A DNA stretch of 64,000 nt from Sinohyriopsis cumingii (Eukaryota > Mollusca > Bivalvia > Unionida > Unionidae), in contig CM068842.1 of the NCBI GenBank assembly GCA_028554795.2, positions 23,098,590-23,162,589 of the forward strand. Direction: 5' to 3'. This document shows positions 39,541 to 51,895 of the stretch, piece after piece. Each line of letters begins with the position of its first letter. Position 1 is the first letter of the stretch. A program made the position numbers and the translations under genes. The notes under the pieces were generated by a model. That model saw only the letters and a list, made by a program, of their open reading frames with translations, was not told where the DNA came from and did no database searches.

Positions 39541-40657
39541 AAGTTGTTTCTTCATGATAACTTATTTTATACATCATCTTTGCTCATAATTTGTATTCAG
39601 CCCACCTTGGCAGAAGCTGAACACATGGTGATCACTTTGGCATCCATGTACATGTCCTACCATACATTCATGTACAGCCTGGGTTAACGTCAGTTTAAAT
39701 GATTTTTGGTAATGTCTTTTCTAGCTAAATCAGAGACAGATTTGATAAGAGGTGTGCTGAATACCCTGTTATGCAAATGAATTTCTTGCTCTCATTTGTT
39801 ATGGAGGTGAACATATAAGATAGATTTTCTGAAAGAAGTTGTTTTCAAGGCTTATGATGTAATGTGAAACCTATCTGTTTCAAACACTCGGTATTGTAGA
39901 TTCTGATATATTTGTTGGGTACAGTATTTTGTGTAGATTTTCTAATAGCTATGAACCATGAATCAAAACAAGTGACTTCACTAAGAAATTTAAATTGCTT
40001 GCAAGAAAGAAATGTATTGATTTGGGAGTCAAAGAGTCAAAAGTAGAGGTCAAGATTGTGAGGTATACATAATTTTAAACCTTTCTAAAAGGTAACTTTA
40101 ATTGTAGACATATTATGGCATGAACATATGAAGAAGGAAAAAGCTGTTGATGTAGATGTTGGACCACACGATATAAAAGCAGTTTACATTGTAGCTTTTT
40201 TTCTACATCATGCTTAAGGAAATATATGTGATTTCTCAAGAAAGAAAGCAGCATTATTACTTTTCAAGGTTAAAATGATAGGGTCAGTATCACTATGGCC
40301 AGTATCACTACAGCCTATCATTAAAGGCTGTCTATAGTCATACATACCTTGCTACGGTCTAAACACATGACATTCAAACACAGGATGGGAATATAATGCA
40401 CTATTTGTGGTGTGTGTGTGTGTGATATTTGGATTTTTAACGTAGTTTTAACAATTTTTCAGTCATATCGCTACGATGTCTGCATTATGGCAGTTTATAG
40501 TGATGTCTAGCACTGGGGCATCATGCCGCAGACATGTAGCATAATGTCCCACCCAGTCACATTATGCTGACTCCGGGCCGAATAGTCCTAACACTAACCC
40601 CTTAATGCTGAGCACCAAGCGAGGCAGTTGTTAGTACCATTTTTACAAGTCTTTGGT

Positions 40658-40686
<29 letters not shown>
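40658..40686. repeat. (AAT)n microsatellite
   Basis: About nine AAT/ATA triplets. Confidence 0.95.
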
Positions 40687-40688
<2 letters not shown>

Positions 40689-41058
40689 CCTTATTTAAAG
40701 AGGGTAATACAAGTAGCGAAGAACTAATCTACCTTGAGGCCCTCATACAAAGGAATTTATTTATCTGCATCTCTGAAGCCACTGGATATATTGGGTTTGG
40801 AAGAAGGAAATAGATTGGGCATTTCGAATCTCATCTGGAATACTATTCCAGAGCAGAGTTCCAGAGTATTGGAAACTTTTTTTTAAATAACTCCTTATTT
40901 GGTATGGGAATTATTATACTGTTTGGTAGATATGGATCGCAGGTGGGAAGTATTACCAGGTAGCCTATACTGGAATAGTGATTGTAAATATTCAGGAACA
41001 CTATTATGGAATATCCTGTATATTAATTTGGCTTTTCTGAAACAGATTCGGTCTTTAA

Positions 41059-42246
41059 CACATTAACCCCTGAGCCAAACAGCTAGGCAGTCCCCTGAAG
41101 CATACTTGCAGAGATCACCTAGAGCAGTATTAGCCTTTCCAGTGCCTGTATCCCTGAGACTAGCTGACAGCAATTGGATTGCAGATTTTTATAGAGGGGG
41201 CTACTTGCAATAAAATTGTTATTATTTTATTTCTATTCATTTAATTCAGCTGAAATTTGGCATGGCAGTTCTCAATAAACTCACCTACGTAATGGTATAA
41301 ATTTCATGCTACATGCAGAAATAAAACTAATGCATGATGGTGAAAACTAATGATGTACTTGCCAATTTGCTTCTCTTGCCGTGAATAATCCATAAAATCC
41401 ATTATGAATTCACAAAGAATTATTAACACCATCAACACATGAAACAATTATATTTTATGTAAACAAAAATTCCACTTGTCGTCTCTTGTAAACTAAACAT
41501 CCTGTGAATACTGTACACAAATGGGCATATTTTACTTGCTCTTTACTTACCTTTCTTCCTAAGAACTCTCACTGAAATTTTTAAAACTAATAAAACACTT
41601 AACAAACCTTGAACTATGAACACTCATGTTAATAACGTATATTTCCCAAACATTTATTTAACGATTATTCAAAAGAAAAAGAAGCTCCACGAAATCAAAT
41701 GCATTTGCATCAGGGTCTAAATCCGTTGCTGGTCCTTGGTATAGCCTCTTGTCAATGTGTGTTTTATCATTTACGATCATCGATCAGCTCTACTTTCATT
41801 TTCTTCTTCTTCTTCAACATTCTCATTTTCGTCACTACTGCTGTTATTTTCATTAGCTTTTTCGATGTCACTATCAATCTCGTCTGATTAAAATCCAAAA
41901 AATTCTCCATCAGAATCCGTCAAGTAAAAGTCTGCTCCTAGAGGCTGATTCTCATCAATTTGCATCAATTTAAAATCGAAATATTTTCACTAAATCAACT
42001 GATATCGAAGTGAAAAAAATTTCCCGCTGTTCAGCAATGTGCGCTCTATCTACGTAAGCTAAAATTTGATTGGTTGAACTGCCTGCATTAGTAGGAAATG
42101 GCTTTAAATCAACCAATGGTTTGCGCTGAGTTAACTCGTAGTGCGGGAGAAAGGCCTTGCTAAATACTGCCTCTTAAACTCGGCGCTCGGGAGACAAGCT
42201 ATGCAAAAAAGTACGACGAGTATACTCGTCGCCAGGGGTTAATGTG
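41059..42246 (-). mobile_element. piggyBac-like non-autonomous transposon
   Basis: The element is flanked on both sides by TTAA (41055-41058 and 42247-42250), the target-site duplication of piggyBac elements. It has 14-base perfect terminal inverted repeats (cacattaacccctg at 41059; caggggttaatgtg ending 42246). On the minus strand an acidic N-terminal piece of a transposase-like protein is readable at 41965-41777. The rest of a transposase is not visible, so it is a deletion derivative. It sits inside the antisense CR1/L2-like LINE and must be younger than it. A related single end is present at 51830-51894. Confidence 0.85.
41777..41965 (-). pseudogene. piggyBac transposase N-terminal fragment
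   Basis: Read on the minus strand from ATG 41965: MQIDENQPLGADFYLTDSDG, then EFFGF, one stop, SDEIDSDIE and a Glu/Asn/Ser-rich tail ending ESRADR before a stop at 41779-41777. The acidic N-terminus with an EFFGF-type motif is a familiar feature of piggyBac transposases, which cut and paste at TTAA. It is about 62 codons where a full transposase has more than 500, so the catalytic domain is gone. Confidence 0.6.
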
Positions 42247-42371
42247 TTAATAGGTAATATTTTTAACTTACCAGCTAAATTTTCCTTGCTTTCTTTCTGG
42301 ATTTATATTAGCCCTAATGCTCTTTTTTGAAGATGTGCCAGCTTTGCTATGTTTTAATCATTTGAATTACC

Positions 42372-42680
42372 TCATACTGTATTACAGTAGTCTAAATAGG
42401 GTTGTATGTAACTGTTATAAAATAGTGTTATGTGCCTTTCAGGGAGAAAATGTCTTATCCTACTGAGAAGCCATAAACTTGAATTGACTTTTTTACTGAT
42501 ATGTTTGATATGTTCAGAACATGATAGGTTATTTACCAGAACACCAAATAGTCTATCATGACAGACCATTTGCACATTTTTGTCCTTCCATGTCAGACAT
42601 AGTTCATCACTATCAAGATTTGTCCTTTTTTGCTGTGTTGAGATAAGTAATATTTTCATTTTACCGGTATTTACCACCAT
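42372..42680 (-). pseudogene. CR1/L2-like RT thumb fragment
   Basis: Open for 102 codons. VVNTGKMKILLISTQQKRTN matches IINTEKTKALLVTTQQKRAS of the 63.7 kb copy. It continues with RLFGVLVNNLSCSEHIKHIS (the LGV-x-hD-LSW block, with D to N) and ITLFYNSYIQPYLDYCNTV (the YxSxIxPxLDYCxxVW block). It is a fragment of ORF2 and cannot function alone. Confidence 0.75.
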
Positions 42681-43337
42681 GCCATTGCATGTGCACCAGT
42701 TTTCTAGCTTGTTTAGAGCATTCTGTAAAGAAATTTTGAGTCCGTGTTTTGTATTTCAGATGTCTGACAATGTTGTGTCATCTGCATAGAGATCTGTAGA
42801 TTATATTGAGTCTCTTATTAAAAGTGGTAGGTGACATTAATAAATAAAATAAATAGTAATGTACCTTGAATTGGGCCTTGTGGTACTCCTTATCTAATTG
42901 TTCCAGGGTCAGACAAAACATTATTGATGTAAACATGTTGTCTTCTCTCACTTAAGTAAGAAGTAAACTATCTAACTGTACTTTCATTACATTGATAGAT
43001 TTTGACTTTCTTCAAAATGATTTCATGATCCACCATGTCAAAATATTTCCTGAAATCTACAAATATAGATCCTGTTGTTCTACCTTGGTCAAGTGCTTGA
43101 AGCCATTTATCAGTTAGGGAGATCAAATCAGTCTCACAGGAATGTTTCTATCTAAAGCCCAATTGATTAGGGTGTTAAACATCAAATGTTTGGTTAAATA
43201 TGACATGAATGAGTCATGGACATGTTTTTCAATCAATTTTGACAAGTTTGGAAGTATTGAGATTGGTTGGTAGTTATCAGCATCATCCTTAGAACCAGCT
43301 TTGTGAATAGGAGTTACTTTTGCAGTTTTCCATATTT

Positions 43338-43418
43338 TCTATATGACTGGGATGGGGATCGAACCCACAACCTCTTGCATCTGAGGCAGACGCTCTAACC
43401 ACTAGGCCACCGGAGTGG
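43338..43418 (-). mobile_element. tRNA-derived SINE head, antisense
   Basis: On the minus strand the sequence has an A box (TGGCCTAGTGG, 43399-43409) and a B box (GGTTCGATCCC, around 43356-43366) with the spacing of a tRNA. The anticodon stem can form but position 33 is G instead of T, and the acceptor stem does not pair well, so this is a SINE head and not a working tRNA gene. It abuts the 5' end of the antisense CR1/L2-like fragment. Confidence 0.7.
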
Positions 43419-43645
43419 TTCTACTTGTGGTACTCTTGTCATATATACCAATGCATGTTTTTGAATGAAATTTGTTGTGACTAAAATTGTCAAGTATTTT
43501 TATGCAGTCACTTTTAAAGTGAATAAGAAACATCATGCTTTTGGAGTTATGATAATAAGAAGTATTGTATTATTATAAAGTATAAATTTATTACTATTTG
43601 ATTAGGAGAACAAATATTCCATACAGATTTCAAATTTATATTCAG

Positions 43646-43885
43646 CTCAAGAAAGAGGACATTGATATTAATTTTCGAGAAACTGAAATTAAATTACTAC
43701 AAAAGATGGCATCAGGCCTGGTCAGTGACATCACCACAATGAAGGAGGACATGGCCACTTTGCAAAACTCTATGTCTGATTTGTCTGAAGATATGGAAAA
43801 AGTGAGGGACAGCACCACAACAACTAGGGGAAAAGTGGATGCTGTGCAGACAAACATGGAAGGGATTAGGAAATCTCTGGAAGAG
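43646..43885 (+). CDS. CXorf38-like HEPN protein, third coding exon (coiled coil)
   Basis: This exon is open for 80 codons after acceptor tttatattcag (ending 43645), phase 0, with a possible donor GTTGGT at 43886. The sequence is acidic and heptad-like (LVSDITTMKEDMATLQNSM, then DLSEDMEKVRDSTT, then VDAVQTNMEGIRKSLEE), a typical coiled coil. It fits after the HEPN exon in phase and in composition, since CXorf38 also has a helical C-terminal part. The donor is weaker than consensus; if unused, the frame stops at 43906. The preceding intron is about 13.2 kb and is filled with mobile elements. Confidence 0.65.
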
Positions 43886-45761
43886 GTTGGTACTGTAATA
43901 CAGTAGAAACAGTCTTGAAAGACCACCCCTTCTGCCAAAACATTATGGTCCCTCAAGACAGGTGGTCTCTCATGACAGCTCACAACACTATATAATCAAT
44001 AAATTTGTTCATGAAGAGTATGGTCTTTCAAGACAGGTAGTCTCACATAGCAGTGGTCTTTCAAGACAGGTTTTACTGTTGTAAATTTAAAATACGTTTG
44101 GCATGTTTTCCTTTGTAAATACTGCACATATTTTTCTTTATAAATACTGCACTACATTAACACATACTTAATGCCATATATCATGTGTAACCCTCATCTG
44201 AAATAAAATGGAAATAAAATGGAAACATTTTACCAGGAATTATAGGTTATTGCGTTTGTATGGGAAAATATGAACAAGTTTTTCAGATAGAAATACTGCA
44301 TGACCTTGGGAGTGCAGTATATTCATTCGACAAAACGAGTTCATATTTTCCCATACAAATGCAGTAACCATTTTATTATATGCTCATTTTCTGATTCTAC
44401 CTAAGGCTTAATTATAGAAACAAAATTACACTACAAGAAACAAAATTACACTACAAGAAACAAAGTAACTGAATGTATGCCATATTCCAAATTAAATACA
44501 CAGTGCAGATTCATCATTACACAACAACATTATAATTGTGCACATAACTCCACCCAGATAAATTTGAACTTATTCGTATGCTAGACATAAGTTTTGAAAG
44601 AAAATGGCATTTTGGTCTACTTGAAATTGAAATTTGGTGTCATATTGTAAATGAATGCGCATTGCAACAACTTTTCCATTTGATCTGGAATGAATAGATT
44701 TTGGTATTTTTGTTGATTCTACAAAAATTTGTGATTATGGACTGGATTTATCTATGCCAGTCCTACATGAAGTAAATTGGATTTCAGCATGGTGTTGACA
44801 TCTGCAAGTGTCTTTCTGTTCTGTCATTGAATGTTTGAAATAATAATGTGGGAAAAATATGAAGTCTTTCAATTGTAATTATAAAAAGACACTATGGAAT
44901 ATAATGTTTATTTCACTTTGAGTACTGTAAGGAGGATGTAATTGCACTTGGAATATAGTCGAAATTACAGTACAGTTTTGAAATGTGTAATCAATCATGA
45001 GAACTCATGACATGGCTCATGTAATTCGGATTTGTAGAACTAAGAAAGAACATTTTGAGGAAATTCAGGATGTAAAACTGTAAGTATATTTTTTCCCATT
45101 CTTATTACTAGCTAAAGAAGACAGTTTATGTCTTGTCACTTGCATGTTATTTGTAAGGACCCTGTCTGGCATCTATAGCTAGCCTAAATCTGAAACATTG
45201 TATCAAAAATGTTAACGTGGAATGTGGCAAATCATTGTAACTAGTCCTGCAGGTATTGATGGATGTCATTGATTTATGATCATATGAAGATGTACATACA
45301 GACTAAACATTGTTTCTATAATTATGTGAGAATAATTATGCAAGAGTTACTGCCTTTGCAGCTGGAGGCACTTGCAATACAGTTGTTTGCATTTGAGAGG
45401 CTATTATAGACTCGTTTCCATCACAGAGGTTAGGAGGATACAGGAGAGGTGACTGTATATTTATTTGAACAATTTCCTTACTGTATTTTTAGCTATTCGT
45501 ACCGACAGTACGTCATAGTGCCTTATTTCATTTTCCTCAGCTATACAGCAGTGAAGTATGCAGAATTAATTAAATTGTTGCAGTTATTGTATTTACCAAC
45601 TCATGCATGCTCACTAAAATTCTAAATTCCTTTTTTCGTCAACATTGAAGATGGTGTTGAGCAGACTTGTATTAGAAGATTTATGATGAGAACATTTAAG
45701 TGATATACAATATAAAATGAATCATGGAATGGACAATATTAGAGAACGTTTTCTCTTTCAG
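43886..45761 (+). other. Intron 3 of the CXorf38-like gene
   Basis: AT-rich apart from the foldback element above. Short direct repeats occur: ggtctttcaagacaggt (about 43960-44065, several copies) and a 21-base repeat acaagaaacaaaattacacta at about 44430-44465. Confidence 0.5.
44245..44369. mobile_element. Foldback MITE-like element in intron 3
   Basis: Arms 44245-44275 and 44339-44369 are 31-base inverted repeats with two mismatches (ggttattgcgtttgtatggg and its complement). A further short inverted repeat (atactgca / tgcagtat) lies in the loop. No coding capacity. Confidence 0.75.
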
Positions 45762-46046
45762 CTCAGAGTTATTCATGACAAGATGGTCTCATTCTTTGAC
45801 AAAAACCCAGATATTCTTGACAAAGAAATCACAGAATCCATCAGAACTATTGATATGGATGTCAAGCACCTGCAGAGTAATTTGTCTAGAGTGGAAACAG
45901 AGCTACAAGCGCTAAAAGCAAGAGTATCATCACTGGAACATAGAGTGGAGGGAGTAGAAGGAAGAGTGGAGGGAGTAGAAGGAAGGCTTGCTGCTGTAGA
46001 GGAACAAAAGAAACATGAGACAGGTACGATTGACATTTTGGAATGA
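45762..46046 (+). CDS. CXorf38-like HEPN protein, fourth coding exon (coiled coil)
   Basis: The exon starts after a strong acceptor (ttttctctttcag, ending 45761), phase 0. It encodes LRVIHDKMVSFFDKNPDILDK, then a long coiled coil (VKHLQSNLSRVETELQALK). A perfect 21-base tandem repeat gives RVEGVEG twice, followed by the diverged RLAAVEE. Two ends are possible: a GTACGA donor at 46024 (phase 1, after 87 codons) or a stop at 46044-46046. The listed end is the stop. The coiled coil probably mediates self-association. It could belong to a separate gene, but the phase and spacing after the third exon make one transcript more likely. Confidence 0.65.
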   Translation, partial: LRVIHDKMVSFFDKNPDILDKEITESIRTIDMDVKHLQSNLSRVETELQALKARVSSLEHRVEGVEGRVEGVEGRLAAVEEQKKHETGTIDILE

Positions 46047-46190
46047 GTGTCTTCAGCATGAGACTTATTATGCTGTATTCCATTATGTTGTTTCGAAACT
46101 TTTCCATTATTTCCTGTACAAACTAGTAAAGGGATCAGACTATATGTTATCACAACATTAGAGTCTTGTCCCATACAATTATTACATATC

Positions 46191-47239
<1,049 letters not shown>

Positions 47240-49260
47240 TACATACATGCAGAGTAGGAAGCGGGTATGAAGTATATGGGCATAATAGTTGAGTACATTT
47301 AAGTACTGACACAAATTGGGGGTCAAAAGCAAAGTTGTGAATGCATGAAACTTGGCAATAGATCCTAATGGTAATTTGTAGACGACATTTAGTATGATAT
47401 AAGCCACAAGTTTTGTAGATATTGTGTTGGTTTATCTTTCCATAGTTCACAAGTTATAATTTCCAGCTGCAAAACTGTTGAAAAAGATCCACTGTCATAT
47501 GCTTCATTAATTGCTCTGATTAGAAATTCACCAAAATCCAGAATTTTTTAAAAAAGTTATGCTGTAAAACCATCCAATCCAAGACATTTGCTATTTTTCA
47601 CATTTCTTTTGGGGTAATTTTCCTGTCGATGTTTGACGACTGATCCAACTTAGGAATAATATCATTTAAATTTCTTTCCTCTATTTCATTTTCGTCTTGA
47701 GACAGTTTTTATAAAAACTCCCAACTTCTCTAAGAATATCAAATTTCATTTTCATCTGGAAATATTTTGTAAAGATTTTAATTTCTACTTTCTAGGTGAC
47801 AAAATTATCTTGTTGGTTTCTCCCCATCCTCCACCCATTCTGCTTTTGATTCATTGAAACTTCCTTAAGTTAACTTTATTGTATTTTTTCCAGTTCAGTC
47901 ATTTTGTTTCTAATTCTAAAACATTACTTTCATCATAAGGGCTATTTTGTAAAGACCATATTTCATGCATAAGATTTCTTCATGCTTTATTTTACATTTC
48001 TTTTTATGGTATCACAGACAAGGACTCGCTACGCTATGATAATGGGACAGTTATTGCTTTAGATACTATCCTCGTGACAGTACATTCTGTTAAGCTAGCA
48101 GCATGAGGTATCACAGTACCAATTGTTTTTCCATATACCTCAATGCTAATGTTTTGTGAAATAAATATACTTTCTATCCTTAACTTCAGCATGCATGTCA
48201 CTCACTATCATAGAGAACAGTGCTAGATTGTCAATTTAACAATGACATAACCAGGTACTCCATTGCATTTAAGAGAGATAACTCTGTTGTAACTAGACAG
48301 AGGTAAGAGTTATCTAGTCGCAACAAGCACATTTTCAGCCATGTGTACCATAGTTTAAAAAAATCATAAAAAATTGCGCAATTGGTACCCTTATACCTTA
48401 TATCAAGCATATAAAATGGTTTTTATATGAATCTCCATCAAAAGAGCATCTAGACATCTAAAACTAACAAGTCTGATATACTTTGTTTTATATTTCAATC
48501 CTGTTCTAATGAGGCATACAGTAAGTTTATTCTTTTAATGGAATATTTAATTTCATTTACTTATTTAGTGTCTTTAAGAAAGCTGTTGTTCTGTCTCCAC
48601 AAACACTTACCTGTAATAAAGTCATTCAATCAGATTTAGTATCATAAAGTGGTCAGACCTATAGCTTGCGTTTCTTATTACTTCATCTACTTTTTTTGCA
48701 TGAGAGAGGCTGTCATCAGAAAGAAATCTAATCTAGCTTGTTTTAAAGGATTTTCTTCTGCTCATGTATATATCTTTAAATGAAGTTTTTTTCTAAATTG
48801 GTTTACAAGACCAAATATATCTTTCTTGCACTATAATTCATTTCTTGCATCAGGATTATTTATATATATATAATTATATCAGTCCAATTCTGAACCAAAT
48901 TGAATCTACTACAACTGATAATGGAATCATTTTCATATTCTCTTATAATATCAGTTATCATATTGTAAAAATTTTTACAATCATTATTTGGTCCATATAT
49001 ATTAACTAGATATTACATTTTTCATTTATTTTTATGTAAGGTGCAATCAAATTGCCATCATAATCCTTTTTCAATTCTTTTATGTCGTATTCAAAATTAT
49101 TAAATAAAATGCAAACTCCTCTTGAATTTGACCCATAACAGTTAAAGAAACATTCAAAAACCAGTCGAACTCTGATGATAATTTATCTTAAGTGAAATGT
49201 GTATCCTGTAAATAATATTTATTACATAGTCAGTACACTTTGCCTATAGTGTGTTCAGTT
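47240..49260 (-). mobile_element. Tx1/L1-like non-LTR retrotransposon fragment A, antisense
   Basis: Minus-strand blocks in order: LQDTHFT-like start near 49200, SNSRGVCILFNNFEYDIKEL near 49130-49080, DYDGNLIAPYIKINEK near 49060, LVNIYGPNNDCKNFY near 48990, EYENDSIISCSRFNLVQNW near 48930 (the usual CGDFNLVQN with CGD changed to CSR), ENPLKQARLDFFLMTASL near 48750, and RT block LNVVYKLPLGSIAK near 47400. This is the diagnostic text of Tx1/L1-type endonuclease and RT. Many stops. The C-terminal RT is absent or unrecognisable. Fragment B (51896-52595) is a partial copy of the same family in the same orientation. Confidence 0.75.
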
Positions 49261-49706
49261 TAATATTTTTGATATTATACATGTGAACATATCACTTTAT
49301 GTGATTCTGATTGATCCAGATAAGCCCATGAAATTTTTGTGCAGTATTCTCTTTACTGATTGGCTACAATCATGGGAAAACCTTTTTTAACCCCACTTTC
49401 TATAATTTTTTGCTTCTATTGAATATTTTTGGCTGCCATTTTTTTAATCAATTCGCGAAAGGGAATTGGGGAAAAAATGGTCTCATCTACTTCAATATTG
49501 CCAGTTTACCCCCACAAAGGTTTGTAATGTCATGTATCATAACGTTAAAAATTGCAAAACCCCAAGACAAGAACAGTAACAAGTAAAACTACCGGTATTG
49601 CTTAGATGATAACGAGGGTGGGGGTGGGGATGGATGAGCGCTATGTCTGTAGCATGGAATCCACCCCATATGCAAGCTTGGTTTTAAACGTGAACTTACA
49701 GAAGTA

Positions 49707-49970
49707 GAGGGGCCCCAAGTGACCAAGTGGTCTAAAGCGCTTTCCATTACGGATCACTGCCATCTCACCTCTGTCTGCGCCGGTTCGAGTCTCGGATTCA
49801 GCCATTATGGGTATGTGAGAAAACTTGCCAGTAGCTTCTTGTGGGTCGGTGGTTCTTTCCGGGGGTTTCCCCTGGTTCTTCCTCCACCATTAATACTGGC
49901 CGTCATATATAGCCTACCATGTGCTGAAAAATGGCGTTAAACCCCAAAACAACAACAACACAACAACAAC
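49707..49970 (+). mobile_element. tRNA-derived SINE, copy 1, full length with target-site duplication
   Basis: The head contains an A box (TGACCAAGTGG, about 49720-49730) and a B box (GGTTCGAGTCT, 49782-49792), the internal RNA polymerase III promoter. The body has a conserved central domain (cttgccagtagcttcttgtggg, then ggtttcccctggttcttcctcc) and the end is gcgttaaaccccaaaacaac with an (AAC)n tail. Flanking acagaagta (49698-49706 and 49969-49977) is a likely 9-base target-site duplication. Such a body and tail are common in molluscan SINEs. It presumably borrows LINE machinery for movement. Confidence 0.85.
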
Positions 49971-49977
49971 AGAAGTA

Positions 49978-50547
49978 AATAAACTCACCTTTGCTCACAG
50001 AAAAATGTAGACATAAACTGGTCTCCCCAGCTGACAGAACTTTATCCATCCACAGCATATTTATGCAATAATTTATTTTCTTATTTTTATTAACATCCCA
50101 TTAATCTTTGAGACCATATTCTAGAAAAGACGGCTGCTATGTAACTACACCATAAGAGTACGCTTGTCCATAACCTTGCATGCACTTTCCTAACAGTATT
50201 ATGTTCTAATTATAGCATCTGCCCTATTTCCAAGAAACATACTGGTTTTACTTTCAAACTTTTGACCTCGATTTCTATTTATAGCAGCTGTATGGCTTAG
50301 TTAGGAGAGAACAGACTGGTTTTCTAATTTTTAATCTTGCTTGCAGATTCATTATTGTAATTCATATTTTATACAGAACTAGTATGTAGGTATTTGGCGC
50401 TAAAAGTCAAGTCAGATTTATTCTAGCAGATGAGTGTATTTGAGCAAAACTGTTTTTCAAATAATTTCACAGATGGATTAGAAAAAGACGAGAAGCTGAT
50501 TCAAAGATAAATACATGAATTACACAATACAGCGTTCCATTCTAGGG
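49978..50547. other. AT-rich non-coding sequence
   Basis: Nothing recognised between the SINE and the hAT relic. Confidence 0.5.
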
Positions 50548-51612
50548 CAGCTTCGCGCCTGCTGCAGGCAGTGTGGAAAGGATTTTAATATTGGCCATGA
50601 TGGTAAAACAAAGAAACCTTGAATTAGCTTGTTTTACAAACTCCAATACTAAGGTAACTTGTAACTTCTTTTTTAAAGCAGAACTAATAAATGCAGAGGC
50701 AATATTTACCAAGTTCTTAATAGAACATGGACTAGAGCAGTAGAAGACTACGTTGGTCCTTTGTTCCAACAGATGTTTCCTGATTCCAAAATTGCACAAA
50801 ATATGCATCTGCAAGAACAAAATCATCTAATATTATTAGGTGTTTAGCAGAAGATAATTCGCTTAAAATTGCAGAAGCCATGAAAATTGGGCCATTTAGT
50901 ATTGCAACTGGCAGGAGCAGTGATTATGATGACAAAATGTTGTATCCAGTGTGTAAGAGGCTTTGACAATGAAAAAGGGCAGAGTCAGAGTGCTCTTCTT
51001 TGATTATCAGAACTAACAGTAGATTCCACTGGAGAAACATTTTTTTTGTGCTTGATGCTGCTTTGAATAAACATAAGTTGGCAGAACTCTATGGGGTTTT
51101 AAGCTGATACTGCATCATTGATGACTGGAATTCATAAAGGATTTGCATTCTATATTTTGAAAAATGTCTCCATCACTGTAAATATCAGGTTGTTCCTGTC
51201 ATTTGATGCTTCTTGCTGAAGGAAAGGCTGCTGATAAATTAGAAGGAGAACCCCTGAAGTATCAAGTTGGCATTCTACCTGACAACGTACTTCATGCGGA
51301 CAGAGTTGATGTGCAATGGCATCTTATTTCCCAGCTAAAAGACCCAATAACTGGAAGATGTAAATTTCCTCTTCTTTGTTAGGTTACGAAAGGAATATTT
51401 GTTCTTTACCATTCTAATGCTGTCTGTGAGAGATTGTTCAGTATTGTTAACAAAAATAAAACTGAATTTAGATCCAGGCTCTGTAACCCAGCACTTGGTT
51501 CTCTACTGGTGTGCAAAACATTCATAATCTCTGCTGGTACAAAGTGTTTTCAAATGCAGTATGGGAGACTTTTGCTTTTTAAAGCTCAAAGTGCTGTATA
51601 CGAAAATTAGAA
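50548..51612 (+). pseudogene. hAT-type transposase relic
   Basis: The plus-strand frame slips several times, but the domain order is clear. AEAIFTKFLIEHGLE lies near 50690-50735, MFPDSKIAQN near 50770-50800, and LAEDNSLKIAEAMKIGPFSIAT near 50845-50915, followed by GRSSDYDDK where the family has TDGSSD with the first catalytic Asp. Then MLYPVCVRGFDNEKG, ALNKHKLAELYG and TASLMTGIHKGFAFYILKN. The C-terminal dimerisation block, HSNAVCERLFSIVNKNKTEF and SRLCNPALGSLLVCK, lies near 51410-51520 and is fully open. hAT transposases move DNA by cut and paste. Stops and frame slips make this copy inactive. No flanking inverted repeats were found. Confidence 0.75.
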
Positions 51613-51829
51613 GCAGTAATTGATGTTAAAAGACTAGAAAGGGTAAATAAATCATTTTGTACACATGCTCATTGAATTTTTGTATGTTATATGTGGATTA
51701 CACTTTTTAAGCTCAGATTACTGTTTTTGTCCACTTGGATTACACTTTTACACGCCAGGGTTTGGCATGTATGCTGCCTTTCTATAATACCACCCACTTT
51801 TGTGTATCATACATGACCTTGACGCTACA

Positions 51830-51894
51830 GAGCTCGGCAGTAGGCTACTATCTCCTGCCACGTAAACTCGTCGCCAGGGGTTAATGTATTAATA
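51830..51894. mobile_element. Loose piggyBac-like terminal end
   Basis: The last 65 bases before 51895 (gagctcggcagtaggctacta, then actcgtcgccaggggttaatgtattaa) match the right end of the piggyBac-like element at 41059-42246 and finish in TTAA. No matching left end was found in the flanking sequence, and the hAT relic lies directly upstream. It is probably a remnant of an independent insertion that was later truncated. Confidence 0.65.
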
Positions 51895-51895
51895 A

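Larger units (their letters stand above)
40750..43335 (-). mobile_element. CR1/L2-like non-LTR retrotransposon fragment, antisense, interrupted
   Basis: On the minus strand, from about 43335, KTAKVTPIHKAGSKDDADNY is the block before the RT palm, followed by LSKLIEKHVHDS-like text. The middle is badly decayed (stops near 43080-42850) and 42680-42372 is open through the RT thumb. After 42250 the element is interrupted by a piggyBac-like insertion (41059-42246) and resumes with VPEYLQSLFQYRLPGNTSHLRS-like text from about 41000 down to 40750. It belongs to the same family as the element at 59715-64000, whose matching block reads KVIPLHKAGTKDDLNNYRP. The 5' end is cut off, with a SINE head directly upstream. 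Confidence 0.8.

Noticed and set aside
43338..43418. Functional tRNA gene on the minus strand
   Set aside because: A and B boxes are good, but position 33 is G and the acceptor stem does not pair, and the sequence abuts a LINE fragment, so a SINE head is more likely.
50542..50826. 94-codon minus-strand frame
   Set aside because: It is antisense to the start of the hAT transposase relic, which has recognisable family text on the plus strand.
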